DNA of 64,000 nucleotides from Sphingomonas naphthae (GTDB taxonomy: Bacteria; Pseudomonadota; Alphaproteobacteria; Sphingomonadales; Sphingomonadaceae). The position numbers and the translations under genes are program-made. The stretch spans positions 1,984,001 through 2,048,000 of the forward strand of contig NZ_CP117411.1 in NCBI RefSeq assembly GCF_028607085.1, read 5' to 3'. The notes under the pieces were generated by a model. It had not been told where the DNA came from and did no database searches. It saw nothing but the letters and a program-made list of their open reading frames with translations. Shown piece after piece: positions 34,679 through 43,272 of the stretch (the first letter of the stretch is position 1; the number at the start of each line of letters is the position of its first letter).

Positions 34679-34984
34679 TCGCCTCACCCCATCCCATCGC
34701 CCGCATGCATTAATTACATAGAATATGGATTTGGCGCAATTGAAGTGGGACTGCCCCACTGAATGCGGACCCGACGATCCGCCCCTGCCGCAGCACGGGA
34801 GCCATGGTGGCGGCAGCGACACCGTGGCATCGCCACCGACGCTGGATGGAGGCAAGCATCGCGAAGCCAAGACCGACCAGCGTCGTGCCTTCCAATTAAA
34901 TCTACTTGCATGGTAGACTTTAATTGCTTTCGTCGCTTCGGTGGCGCCCCAAGCCTCTCGCCCGGAAAACGAGCGAGGGCACGG
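34679..34984. other. 306-bp divergent intergenic region, partly AT-rich
   Basis: It lies between the acyltransferase (-) and serine acetyltransferase (+) genes. AT-rich patches at about 34708-34735 (including AATTACATAGAATATGG) and 34890-34930 probably hold the promoters. AGTGGG...CCCACT forms a short stem near 34744-34760. The imperfect palindrome at 34894-34925 is listed separately. No gene is supported here. Confidence 0.55.
34894..34925 (+). promoter_or_regulatory. Imperfect palindrome upstream of serine acetyltransferase
   Basis: Arms AATTAAATCTAC and GTAGACTTTAATT (one-base bulge) flank TTGCATG. The AT-rich operator-like site lies 60-90 bp upstream of the chosen start in otherwise GC-rich DNA. 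The size and symmetry suit a dimeric regulator, possibly one answering to cysteine or sulfur supply. The regulator is not identified. Confidence 0.45.
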
Positions 34985-35938
34985 ATGATCGGGACGGTAT
35001 CGCAGGCGGGCGGCGCGCAAGGCGCGACAGATGACCGTATCGCCTTCCCCGACGAGATCGACGCCGTCGTCGATCGCCTCCAGGCCGCGCGCGGGGCGTG
35101 GCGGGAGAGCCATGATCGCCATGCCGAGCGGGGCGTGCATTTCCCCTCGCGACAGTCGCTGAAGCGGATCGCGCGCGAGCTTGGCGTGGCGCTGTTCCCG
35201 CTGCGCCTCGGCCCGCCGCAGCTCACGCCCGGCAACGAAAACGCCTCCGTCGCCGCGACGCTGGAATCGACCCTGTCGCGGCTCGCCGCGCAGATCGGGC
35301 TGGAGTTCCAATATGCGGACGAGGCCGGCGACGGCAGGGCGATCGCCACGCGCGCCAATGCGGTGATCGGCCGCTTCGCCGGGCGGCTGCCCGCGATCCG
35401 GCGGGCGCTGGACGAGGATGTCGCCGCCGCCTACGCCAACGATCCCGCCGCGCGCAGCGTGGACGAGGTGCTGATCGCCTACACGCCCTTCGCCGCGATC
35501 CTGCACCACCGCATCGCCCATGTGCTGCACGAACTGGGCGCGCCGCTGGTCGCGCGGATCGTCGGCGAGATCGCCCATGCCGGGACCGGCGTGGACATCC
35601 ATCCCGCCACGCGGATCGGCCGCGCCTTATTCATCGATCACGGCACCGGCGTGGTGATCGGCGAGACCGCGATCCTGGGCGATCGGGTGCGGCTCTATCA
35701 GGGCGTGACGCTGGGCGGCGATCCCGATCTGGCCGAGCGCAAGGGCAGCGGGCCGCGCCACCCGATCGTCGGCGACGACGTGGTGATCCACGTCAACACC
35801 AGCATCGTCGGCCGGGTGACGACCGGCGACCGCGCGCGGATCGGCGGGAGTGTCTGGCTGCGGCAGGACGTGCCGGCGGACAGTCTGGTCGAGCTGGCGG
35901 CGCCGCGCATCACCCCCCTGCCCCGCGACGCCGGCTGA
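34985..35938 (+). CDS. epsC: Serine O-acetyltransferase (EpsC/CysE type)
   Basis: 317-residue left-handed beta-helix acetyltransferase that makes O-acetylserine for cysteine synthesis. The N-terminal helical domain spans about residues 1-180. The hexapeptide repeats start near GTGVDIHPATRIGRALFIDHG (motif begins about residue 200), with the catalytic region HGTGVVIGETAILGD and GGDPDLAERKGSGPRHP. The long N-terminus is typical of the EpsC subgroup. ATG at 34985 was preferred because an earlier ATG (34910) lies inside the palindrome. Cytoplasmic. Confidence 0.92.
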   Translation: MIGTVSQAGGAQGATDDRIAFPDEIDAVVDRLQAARGAWRESHDRHAERGVHFPSRQSLKRIARELGVALFPLRLGPPQLTPGNENASVAATLESTLSRLAAQIGLEFQYADEAGDGRAIATRANAVIGRFAGRLPAIRRALDEDVAAAYANDPAARSVDEVLIAYTPFAAILHHRIAHVLHELGAPLVARIVGEIAHAGTGVDIHPATRIGRALFIDHGTGVVIGETAILGDRVRLYQGVTLGGDPDLAERKGSGPRHPIVGDDVVIHVNTSIVGRVTTGDRARIGGSVWLRQDVPADSLVELAAPRITPLPRDAG

Positions 35939-35983
35939 ACCCTCGCCATGGCCGGGCCGCGTTCGAGCCGCTAAGGCAGGGCC

Positions 35984-37207
35984 ATGAACGAGAATATCCA
36001 CGCCGATCGCCCCACCTTCGTCACCCATCTCGAATGTTCGCTGACGGGCGAACGCTATGAGGCCGACCGGCTTCATGGCCTTTCGAAAGCCGGGCGACCC
36101 TTGCTGGTGCGCTACGATCTCGAAGCGCTCGGCCAGGCGGTCTCGCGCGACGCGATCGCGGCGCGGCCGACCGATCTGTGGCGCTGGCGCGAGCTGCTGC
36201 CGGTGCGGCGCACCGCGAATATCGTATCGCTGGGCGAGATCGAGACACCGCTCGTGCCGATCCCGCTCTCCGGCGGGCCGGGCGCGATCGTGAAGGACGA
36301 GGGGCGCCTGCCGACCGGATCGTTCAAGGCGCGCGGGCTGGTGATGGCGGTGGCGATGGCGCGTGAACTGGGCGTCACCCGCATCGCCATGCCCACCAAC
36401 GGCAATGCCGGCGCGGCGCTGGCGGCCTATGCCGCGCGCTGCGGGATCGAGACGATCGTGCTGTGCCCGGAAGAAACGCCCGAGGTGAACGTGCGCGAGA
36501 TCGCCGCGCAGGGCGCGCGCGTCTATCGCGTCAACGGCCAGATCGACGATTGCGGCGCGATCGTCGGGCGCGGCGCCGCCGAGGGGCTGTGGTTCGATTT
36601 CTCGACCCTGAAGGAGCCGTATCGGATCGAGGGCAAGAAGACGATGGGGCTGGAACTGGCCGCGCAATTCGGCTGGGAGCTGCCCGACGCGATCTTCTAC
36701 CCCACCGGCGGCGGCACCGGCCTGATCGGCATGTGGAAGGCGTTCGACGAGCTGGAACGGCTCGGCTGGATCGGATCGAAGCGGCCGCGCATGTATGCTG
36801 TCCAGGCCGCCGGCTGCGCCCCGATCGTGCGCGCTTATGAGGCGGGCGAGGAGCATGCCGAGCGGTGGGACAATGCCGCGACCGTCGCCGCCGGCATCCG
36901 CGTGCCACGCGCGGTGGGCGACTTCCTGATCCTGCGCGCGGTGCGGGAATCGGGCGGCCGGGCGCTCGCCGTCGGCGACCCCGCCATCCTCGCGGCGGTG
37001 GACGACGCCGCCCGCCGCGACGGGCTGCTGCTCTGCCCGGAGGGCGGGGCGACGCTGGCCGCCTATCGTCAGGCGATCGTGGACGGACTGGTCGATCCCG
37101 AAGAGCGGACGGTGCTGTTCAACTGCGCCACCGGCCTGAAATATCCGATGCCGCCGGCCACCGACACGCTCGACCGGCACGGCGCGATCGACCTGGCCTC
37201 GCTTTAA
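35984..37207 (+). CDS. thrC: Threonine synthase-like PLP enzyme
   Basis: 407-residue fold-type II PLP enzyme resembling the plant/archaeal type of threonine synthase, which converts O-phosphohomoserine to threonine. An N-terminal region (LECSLTGERYEADRLHGLS) recalls the Cys-containing start of these enzymes. The Schiff-base Lys115 is in RLPTGSFKARGL, and the PLP phosphate loop is YPTGGGTGLIGMW near residue 235. ECSLTG has a single Cys rather than a pair. A close paralogue such as a threonine deaminase-like enzyme cannot be fully excluded. Its stop overlaps the convergent kinase gene by 4 bp. Confidence 0.85.
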   Translation: MNENIHADRPTFVTHLECSLTGERYEADRLHGLSKAGRPLLVRYDLEALGQAVSRDAIAARPTDLWRWRELLPVRRTANIVSLGEIETPLVPIPLSGGPGAIVKDEGRLPTGSFKARGLVMAVAMARELGVTRIAMPTNGNAGAALAAYAARCGIETIVLCPEETPEVNVREIAAQGARVYRVNGQIDDCGAIVGRGAAEGLWFDFSTLKEPYRIEGKKTMGLELAAQFGWELPDAIFYPTGGGTGLIGMWKAFDELERLGWIGSKRPRMYAVQAAGCAPIVRAYEAGEEHAERWDNAATVAAGIRVPRAVGDFLILRAVRESGGRALAVGDPAILAAVDDAARRDGLLLCPEGGATLAAYRQAIVDGLVDPEERTVLFNCATGLKYPMPPATDTLDRHGAIDLASL

Positions 37208-38610
37208 GGTAGCGCCTCACGCCCAGACGCGGAAAACCGCACATCCACCCTTAGCCCCGGCCCGGCGTCCGCCAGATCGACCGTCGCGCCCACGCGGGAG
37301 GCGGCGGAGCGGACGATGGCCAGACCCAAGCCGCTGCCGTCGCTGCGGTCGCCCAGCCGCACGAAGCGGTCGAAGACGCGGACATGGTCTTCGGCGGGTA
37401 TGCCGGGGCCGTCGTCCGCGACGCTCAGCAGGGTCGCGTCGCGATCGTGGGACAGGGAGATGGTGACGGTGCCGCCCGCGCGATTGTAGCGGATGCCGTT
37501 GTCGACGATGTTCGACAGCATCTCGAACACCAGAGTGCGGTGCGCCGACACCGGGAAACCGCGATCGTCGTCGGCTGCGTCGAGGTGGAGTTCGATGCGC
37601 GCCTGGATCGCCTGATGGATGTGGCGCGAGATGACGGCGGTGGCGACCTCGCGCAGATCGACGGTCTCCAGACGGGGCGCGGTGCCGGTTTCCTCGGCGC
37701 GGGCGAGCGCCAGCAACTGGGTGAGCAGCCGTTCCAGCCGGTCGACCGCATCGGCGATCTCGACCAGCGCCGCCGAGGAACCGCGCCGCGCCAGCGCGAT
37801 CTGCACCTTCAGCACCGACAGCGGCGTGCGCATCTGGTGCGAGGCGTCGGCGGTGAAGCGGCGCATGCCGCTGGTGGCCTGATCGAGCCGGTGGAGAAGG
37901 TGGTTGAAGGCGGTGGCCAGCGGCTGCAATTCGCCGGGCAGATCGGCGGTCGGCAGTGGCGACAGATCGGGCGTGGCGAGCGAATCCCGCCGTTCGACGG
38001 CGATCCGCAGCCGGGCGAGCGGGCGCAGGCTCCAGCCGAGCGCGGGGCGGATCAGCGCCAGCGCGATGCCCACCAGCAGCACCTCGCCGGTCAGCAGCGC
38101 GGCGATCAGGCGCCAGCGCAGTTCGGATCGGTTGTCGAGCGTCTCGGCGACCTGCACGATCACGGGGGCGGCGATGCGCGGCAGCACGCGCTTCACCTCG
38201 GCGATGCGGATCGGCTGGTCGCGATAGGTGGAAAAGCGGAAGCGCGGCTGATCGGGGGTCAGTTCCGTGAGGCGCGGCGCGGGCAGATCGGCATAGCCGG
38301 TGAGCAATTCGGGGCCGACGGCGATGCGGTAATAGACATTGTCGCGCTCGCTGTTCTCCAGCATCCCGAAGGCGGCGGGGGGCAGATCGAGCGTTACCTC
38401 GCCACGTTCGACCTGCACCGTTTCGGCGATGGCGCCCAGCGCGCCGCCCAGCACGCGATCGTTGGTGCGCCGCACGACATCGGCGATCAGCGTGGTGCCG
38501 ATGATCCCGAGCGCCACGGCGGCCGCCAGCAGCGGCCCGAGCATCGCGACGAGGAGGCGCGTCCTGAGCGCGATGGCGCGCCGGGGCGGCCCCACCACCT
38601 CAGCCGGCAT
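37204..38610 (-). CDS. Sensor histidine kinase, TctE/QseC-like
   Basis: 468-residue membrane kinase. TM1 lies at about residues 18-44 and TM2 at about 168-188, with a periplasmic sensor domain of about 120 residues of the TctE type between them. A HAMP-like linker precedes the H-box RFTADASHQMRTPL (His258). The ATPase N, G1 and G2 boxes are NIVDNGIRYN, DDGPGIP and GSGLGLAIV. The start overlaps the regulator gene by 11 bp. It is divergent from a binding protein, a porin and a CitMHS carrier, which points to sensing of citrate or another tricarboxylate. Confidence 0.93.
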   Translation of the reverse strand: MPAEVVGPPRRAIALRTRLLVAMLGPLLAAAVALGIIGTTLIADVVRRTNDRVLGGALGAIAETVQVERGEVTLDLPPAAFGMLENSERDNVYYRIAVGPELLTGYADLPAPRLTELTPDQPRFRFSTYRDQPIRIAEVKRVLPRIAAPVIVQVAETLDNRSELRWRLIAALLTGEVLLVGIALALIRPALGWSLRPLARLRIAVERRDSLATPDLSPLPTADLPGELQPLATAFNHLLHRLDQATSGMRRFTADASHQMRTPLSVLKVQIALARRGSSAALVEIADAVDRLERLLTQLLALARAEETGTAPRLETVDLREVATAVISRHIHQAIQARIELHLDAADDDRGFPVSAHRTLVFEMLSNIVDNGIRYNRAGGTVTISLSHDRDATLLSVADDGPGIPAEDHVRVFDRFVRLGDRSDGSGLGLAIVRSAASRVGATVDLADAGPGLRVDVRFSASGREALP

Positions 38611-39265
38611 CGAGCAGGTAACCGACGCCGCGCACGGTGCGGATCTCCGGCCCGTCGGGCGCGAGCTTGGCGCGCAGGCGGGTGACGTTCACCTCGATCG
38701 CATTGGGGCCGACCGGCTCGTCGAAGCCGAACACCTCGGACTGGAGCAGATCGCGCGGCACGATCTGCCCGGCGCGGGTGGCGAGCGCGTCCAGCACGGC
38801 GCGCTCGCGGCGGCGCAGGTCGATCGGGCGGCCCGCCACCTCGACCTGGCCGGTCGAGCGGTGGATGACGAGGCTGCCGACGCGCAGTTCCGGCACCGGA
38901 TCGCCGCCGCGCCGCCGGCCGAGGGCGCGCACGCGGGCCTCCAGTTCCTCGGGATCGAACGGCTTGCGGAGATAATCGTCGGCGCCGAGATCGAGCCCGC
39001 GCACCCGATCGTCGAGCGCGTCGCGCGCCGTGAGCATCAGCACCGGCACCCGATCACCGCGCCGGCGCAGGCGTTCGAGCACGGTGAAGCCATCCACGTC
39101 GGGCAGGCCGACATCGAGGATGACGAGCGCATAGGGCTCCTCGGCGGTGATGTCGGCGACGTCGCCGCCGCGCGCGACATGATCCACCGCATGGCCGGCG
39201 TTGCGCAGCAAAGCGACGATGCTGCGCGCCAGCGGCGCGTCATCCTCGACGATCAGGATGCGCAT
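38600..39265 (-). CDS. Response regulator, OmpR/TctD-like
   Basis: 221-residue two-domain regulator. The receiver domain (1-115) has the acidic pocket VEDD, phospho-acceptor Asp51 in VILDVGLPD, Thr in LMLTARD and Lys in LRKPFDPEE. The OmpR-type winged helix (about 128-219) carries the usual LRRRERAVLDALA and VNVTRLRAKL. It pairs with the kinase whose gene overlaps it, and is divergent from the binding-protein/porin/carrier genes across 97 bp, where it probably binds. Confidence 0.95.
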   Translation of the reverse strand: MRILIVEDDAPLARSIVALLRNAGHAVDHVARGGDVADITAEEPYALVILDVGLPDVDGFTVLERLRRRGDRVPVLMLTARDALDDRVRGLDLGADDYLRKPFDPEELEARVRALGRRRGGDPVPELRVGSLVIHRSTGQVEVAGRPIDLRRRERAVLDALATRAGQIVPRDLLQSEVFGFDEPVGPNAIEVNVTRLRAKLAPDGPEIRTVRGVGYLLDAG

Positions 39266-39362
39266 GGCGGCCCTTTCGTGTGAAAGGTTGGTGACAGCTT
39301 GATCGGGTAGCTCACCCTCGATGCTTTAACCGAACGGAGAGTCGGAAAGCGAGGGGACCCTG

Positions 39363-40448
39363 ATGAACCATCTATTTCGGTATATCTGCACCAGCCTGCT
39401 GATCGGCGCCGCGACGGCGGCGTCGGCGGCCGATCGCCCGGCGGGCTACCCCCGATCCTATGACGCGCTGATCGCCGATGCGCAGGCGGAGGGCGCGCTC
39501 AGCATCTATGCCAATGCCGATCAGGCCGAGCTGGCGCCGATCGTCGCCGCCTTCCGCACGGCCTATCCCGGCATCCGGGTCCAATATTCGGATATCGGCT
39601 CGACCGAAATGTTCCGCCGCTTCGTCGCGGAGACGAAGGCGGGCAAGCCCTCGGCCGATCTCGTCTGGTCCTCGGCGATGGACCTGCAGGTCAAGCTCAT
39701 CAACGATGGCTATGCGCAGGCCTATGCCAGCCCGGAGAAGCCCGGCCTGCCTCCGCTCGCGGTGTGGAAGAACATGGGCTATGGCGTCACCGCCGAGCCG
39801 ATCGCCTTCGCCTACAACCGCCGGCTGCTGCCGCCCGCCCAGGTGCCGCACAGCCATCAGGCGCTGGAGGAATATCTGCGGGCGCAGGGCAAGGCGCTGG
39901 CCGGGCGGGTCGTCACCTTCGATCCGGCGCGGTCGAACGTCGGCTATCTCTATCTGTCGCAGGATTATGCGATCACGCGCGACACCGCCTCGCTGGTGGA
40001 GGCGATCGCGGCGACCCGGCCGAAGCTGGCGCTGACCACCGAGCCGATGCTGCGCGCCATCGCCGAAGGCCAAGCGACGATCGCCTATAACGTCATCGGC
40101 TCCTATGCGTTGAAGCGGGCGGCGGCCGATCCGCGCCTCGGCGTGGTGTTTCCGCGCGATTATACTCTGGTCACGTCGCGCATCGCCTTCATCGCGCGCG
40201 ACGCCCGCCACGCCGCGAGCGCCAAGCTGTTCCTCGATTTCCTGCTCTCGCGACGCGGCCAGGCGATGCTGGCGCGCCAGAGCCTGTGGCCGGTGCGGAC
40301 CGACGTGCCCGCCAAGCGACTGCCCCCCGCCGTCGCGCGGCCGATCCGCGTCGGCCCGCAACTGCTCGTCAATCTCGATCGCATCACTCGCCAGCGTTTC
40401 CTGGCGCGGTGGAATCAGGCCCTAGCTCAAGGAGCGTCCCACCCGTGA
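39363..40448 (+). CDS. Periplasmic substrate-binding protein, without its own ABC permease
   Basis: 361-residue exported binding protein of the iron/AEP/polyamine-like family (SBP type II). The signal peptide ends in AATAASAAD. The mature part shows ALSIYANADQAELAPIVAAF and ADLVWSSAMDLQVKLIND, the pattern of Fe3+- or organic-acid-binding periplasmic proteins. GAGGGG precedes the ATG. No ABC permease or ATPase gene lies nearby; the next genes are a porin and a secondary carrier. It may deliver ligand to the adjacent TctE-like sensor or to the periplasm rather than to an ABC system. The ligand is unknown, with citrate or Fe-citrate favoured by context. Confidence 0.88.
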   Translation: MNHLFRYICTSLLIGAATAASAADRPAGYPRSYDALIADAQAEGALSIYANADQAELAPIVAAFRTAYPGIRVQYSDIGSTEMFRRFVAETKAGKPSADLVWSSAMDLQVKLINDGYAQAYASPEKPGLPPLAVWKNMGYGVTAEPIAFAYNRRLLPPAQVPHSHQALEEYLRAQGKALAGRVVTFDPARSNVGYLYLSQDYAITRDTASLVEAIAATRPKLALTTEPMLRAIAEGQATIAYNVIGSYALKRAAADPRLGVVFPRDYTLVTSRIAFIARDARHAASAKLFLDFLLSRRGQAMLARQSLWPVRTDVPAKRLPPAVARPIRVGPQLLVNLDRITRQRFLARWNQALAQGASHP

Positions 40449-41926
40449 AGTCCCTGTTGCGTATGCGTACCGGCTGTGCGCTGGCGGCGCTCGTATTCGC
40501 CACCCCAGCGCTCGCCCAGACCGCCACTCCGGCCGACCTCGCGGACCTCGTCCGCGCGCAGGCCGCCGAGATCGCGGCGCTGAAGGCGCGGCTCGACAAG
40601 CTCGAGGCGGGAACCACTTTGGCCGCCGCCCAGCCCGCCCCCGCGCCGATCGTGGTGGCGCAGGGCAACGGCCAGCCGCCGATCATCATCACCCCGCCCT
40701 ATGCGCCGCAACTGGTTCCGCCCGGCCCGGCCGAGCGCAACGTGGCGCGGGTGCAGGAGGCGACCGACAATCTCGCCGGCCTCACCACCGAATGGGGCGC
40801 GGGCCTGCCCGTGTTCCACTCGGCCGACGGCGAATTCACCTACAAGCCGCGCGGCCGCATCATCACCGACGTAAGCGCCACGCGCGGCTCGCGCTATCGC
40901 GGCCGCAACCTGACCACCACGGGCATGCGCGCGCTGCGCTTCGGCCTGGAGGGCGGGGTCGGCACGCATTTCTTCTACCAGTTCGAGAGCGACTTTTCCG
41001 AGAATGAGGTGGACGTCGTCACCGCCTTCATGGGCTGGCGCAACACGATCGGGGCGATGGATTACGATGTCCGCATCGGCCACCTGTTCAACGACCGGAG
41101 CTTCGAGGGATCGACCGGATCGGATTCGACGCCCTTCCTCGAGCGCACCGTCGTCGCCACCGCGATCATCCCGCAGCGCGCCTTCTACGGCCTGGGCGTG
41201 ATGCCGCGCCTGTTCTGGAAGAGCGGCCACGCCTCGCTGACGCTGACCGGCGACCGGATCGACGGCAATCAGGCTGTCAGCGACAGCCGCACCGTGCTGG
41301 GCCGCGCCCACTGGAACCCGATCAAGAACGACGACACCGTCCTCCACCTCGGCGCCTGGGGCTTCGACGAATCCCTGTCATCGGCGGCGCGGACGCTGAC
41401 GCGCAGCACGGTGATCGGCGGACGCTTCAACGGCGCGCTGCGCGTGGCGACCGGGCCGATCCTCGGCGGCACCGGCACGACCGGCTATGGCGTCGAGATC
41501 GGCGGCTATCGCGGCCCGGTGTGGGTGATGGGCGAGGCCGGGCGCCGCAACGCGCGGCTCGACAACGGGCGGCCCGATTTCGTGACCCATGCGTGGAGCG
41601 TTTCGGGCGGCTGGTTCGTCACCGGCGATCTGCCGCCATATAACCCGCGCCTCGGCAGCTTCGGCCAGCCCAAGGTGCTGAAATCCATCTTCGAGGGCGG
41701 CCCCGGCGCGATCGAGCTGACCGCGCGCTACGAGCGGCTCGACCATGACGGTATCGCCACCGCCGGCGACGGCTGGGCGGGCACGATCGGTCTCAACTGG
41801 TATCTCAACAGCTTCATCCGCACCCAGTTCAACGTGATCCAGTGGAACACGGACGGCCGTACTGGAGACTATCTCGGCAAGGATGACGGCCAGACCGTCA
41901 GCGCGCGGGTCTCCGTCACCTTCTGA
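40445..41926 (+). CDS. Phosphate-selective-type porin (OprP/OprO family)
   Basis: 493-residue outer-membrane porin. The GTG start at 40445 overlaps the binding-protein stop and has AAGGAG 10 nt upstream. The signal peptide ends in FATPALAQ. A short coiled coil, AAEIAALKARLDKLEAG, follows, as in trimeric OprP-like porins. The rest is beta-barrel, starting GRIITDVSATRGSRYRGRN and closing in SARVSVTF with a terminal Phe. The family favours anions, fitting uptake of citrate or other carboxylates with the carrier encoded next. Ion selectivity is inferred. Confidence 0.9.
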   Translation: MKSLLRMRTGCALAALVFATPALAQTATPADLADLVRAQAAEIAALKARLDKLEAGTTLAAAQPAPAPIVVAQGNGQPPIIITPPYAPQLVPPGPAERNVARVQEATDNLAGLTTEWGAGLPVFHSADGEFTYKPRGRIITDVSATRGSRYRGRNLTTTGMRALRFGLEGGVGTHFFYQFESDFSENEVDVVTAFMGWRNTIGAMDYDVRIGHLFNDRSFEGSTGSDSTPFLERTVVATAIIPQRAFYGLGVMPRLFWKSGHASLTLTGDRIDGNQAVSDSRTVLGRAHWNPIKNDDTVLHLGAWGFDESLSSAARTLTRSTVIGGRFNGALRVATGPILGGTGTTGYGVEIGGYRGPVWVMGEAGRRNARLDNGRPDFVTHAWSVSGGWFVTGDLPPYNPRLGSFGQPKVLKSIFEGGPGAIELTARYERLDHDGIATAGDGWAGTIGLNWYLNSFIRTQFNVIQWNTDGRTGDYLGKDDGQTVSARVSVTF

Positions 41927-41970
41927 TCGCCCGCACCCTTTTCCCACGCCCTCTTCCCAGGACGCACCCC

Positions 41971-43272
41971 ATGAACCTCGCCCTGCTCGGCTTCCTGATG
42001 GTCGCCACCTTCATGACGCTCATCATGACCAAGCGGATGACGCCGCTGGTAGCGCTGATCATCATCCCCTCCCTGTTCGGCGTGATCGCGGGGCAGGCCG
42101 CCGGGCTCGGCGACATGATGATCGACGGCATCAAGAATCTCGCCCCGACCGGCGTGATGCTGCTGTTCGCCATCCTGTTCTTCTCGACGATGACGGATAC
42201 CGGCCTGTTCGATCCGCTGGTCAACCGGCTGATCCGCATCGTGCATGGTGATCCGCTGCTGATCCTGCTCGGCACGGTGATCCTGTGCGCGCTCGTCAGC
42301 CTCGATGGCGATGGATCGACCACCTACATCATCACCATCGCGGCGCTGCTGCCGCTCTACAAACGGTTCGACATGAACCGGCTGTACCTCGTCTGCCTGC
42401 TGATGGTGACGAGCGGGGTGATGAACCTGACGCCCTGGGGCGGCCCGACGGCGCGCGCCGCGTCCGCGCTGAAGCTCGATCCCGCCACCCTGTTCCTGCC
42501 GCTGATCCCCGGCATGATCGCCGGGCTCCTCACCCTGCTGGGAATGGCCCTGTGGTTCGGCCGCAAGGAGCGGCTGCGCCTCGGCCACGTCCGCGCCAAC
42601 GGGCCGACCGAATTCACCGGCATGGCGGTGTCGCAATATCCCGAGGCGCGGCGCCCGCACCTGATCTGGTTCAACGCCGCGCTCGTCATCGCCCTGCTGA
42701 CGATGCTGGTGTGGGGTCCGCTGCCGCTGTCGATCGTGATGATGATCGCTTTCGCCATCGCGATGATCGCCAATTACCCCGACGTGCAATCGCAGAAGGA
42801 GCGCATCTCCGCCCATGCCGGCAACGTGCTGTCGGTCGTGTCGCTGATCTTCGCCGCCGGCATCTTCACCGGCATCCTCTCCGGCACGGGCATGGTCGAG
42901 GCGATGAGCAAGGAGGTGGTGGGCGTGATCCCGCCGGCCCTCGGCCCCTATATGGCGCCGATCACCGCGCTGCTGAGCCTGCCCTTCACCTTCTTCATCT
43001 CAAACGACGCTTTCTATTTCGGGATGCTGCCGATCCTGGCCGAAGCCGGCGCGCATTATGGCGTCGAGCCGATCGCCATCGCGCGCGCCTCGCTGATGGG
43101 CCAGCCGGTCCACCTGCTGAGCCCGCTGGTGCCCTCCACCTATCTGCTGGTGAGCCTGGCGGGGATCGATCTGGCCGATCACCAGCGGTTCACCCTGCTG
43201 CCGGCCGCGCTCGTCTGCCTCGTAATGACGATCGTCGGCATGATGGCGCTGGCGTTTCCCTTCGTCGGCTGA
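41971..43272 (+). CDS. CitMHS family citrate transporter
   Basis: 433-residue inner-membrane secondary carrier with 11-12 predicted helices. Family members (for example CitM and CitH of Bacillus) take up citrate as a complex with a divalent cation by proton symport. Visible marks are GVMLLFAILFFSTMTDTGLF near residue 57, LVSLDGDGSTTYIITIAALLP near 107, TSGVMNLTPWGGPTARAAS near 147 and TFFISNDAFYFGMLPIL near 345. It follows the porin gene by 44 bp and precedes an AbrB-family gene directly. Likely regulated by the divergent TctE/TctD pair. Confidence 0.94.
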   Translation: MNLALLGFLMVATFMTLIMTKRMTPLVALIIIPSLFGVIAGQAAGLGDMMIDGIKNLAPTGVMLLFAILFFSTMTDTGLFDPLVNRLIRIVHGDPLLILLGTVILCALVSLDGDGSTTYIITIAALLPLYKRFDMNRLYLVCLLMVTSGVMNLTPWGGPTARAASALKLDPATLFLPLIPGMIAGLLTLLGMALWFGRKERLRLGHVRANGPTEFTGMAVSQYPEARRPHLIWFNAALVIALLTMLVWGPLPLSIVMMIAFAIAMIANYPDVQSQKERISAHAGNVLSVVSLIFAAGIFTGILSGTGMVEAMSKEVVGVIPPALGPYMAPITALLSLPFTFFISNDAFYFGMLPILAEAGAHYGVEPIAIARASLMGQPVHLLSPLVPSTYLLVSLAGIDLADHQRFTLLPAALVCLVMTIVGMMALAFPFVG

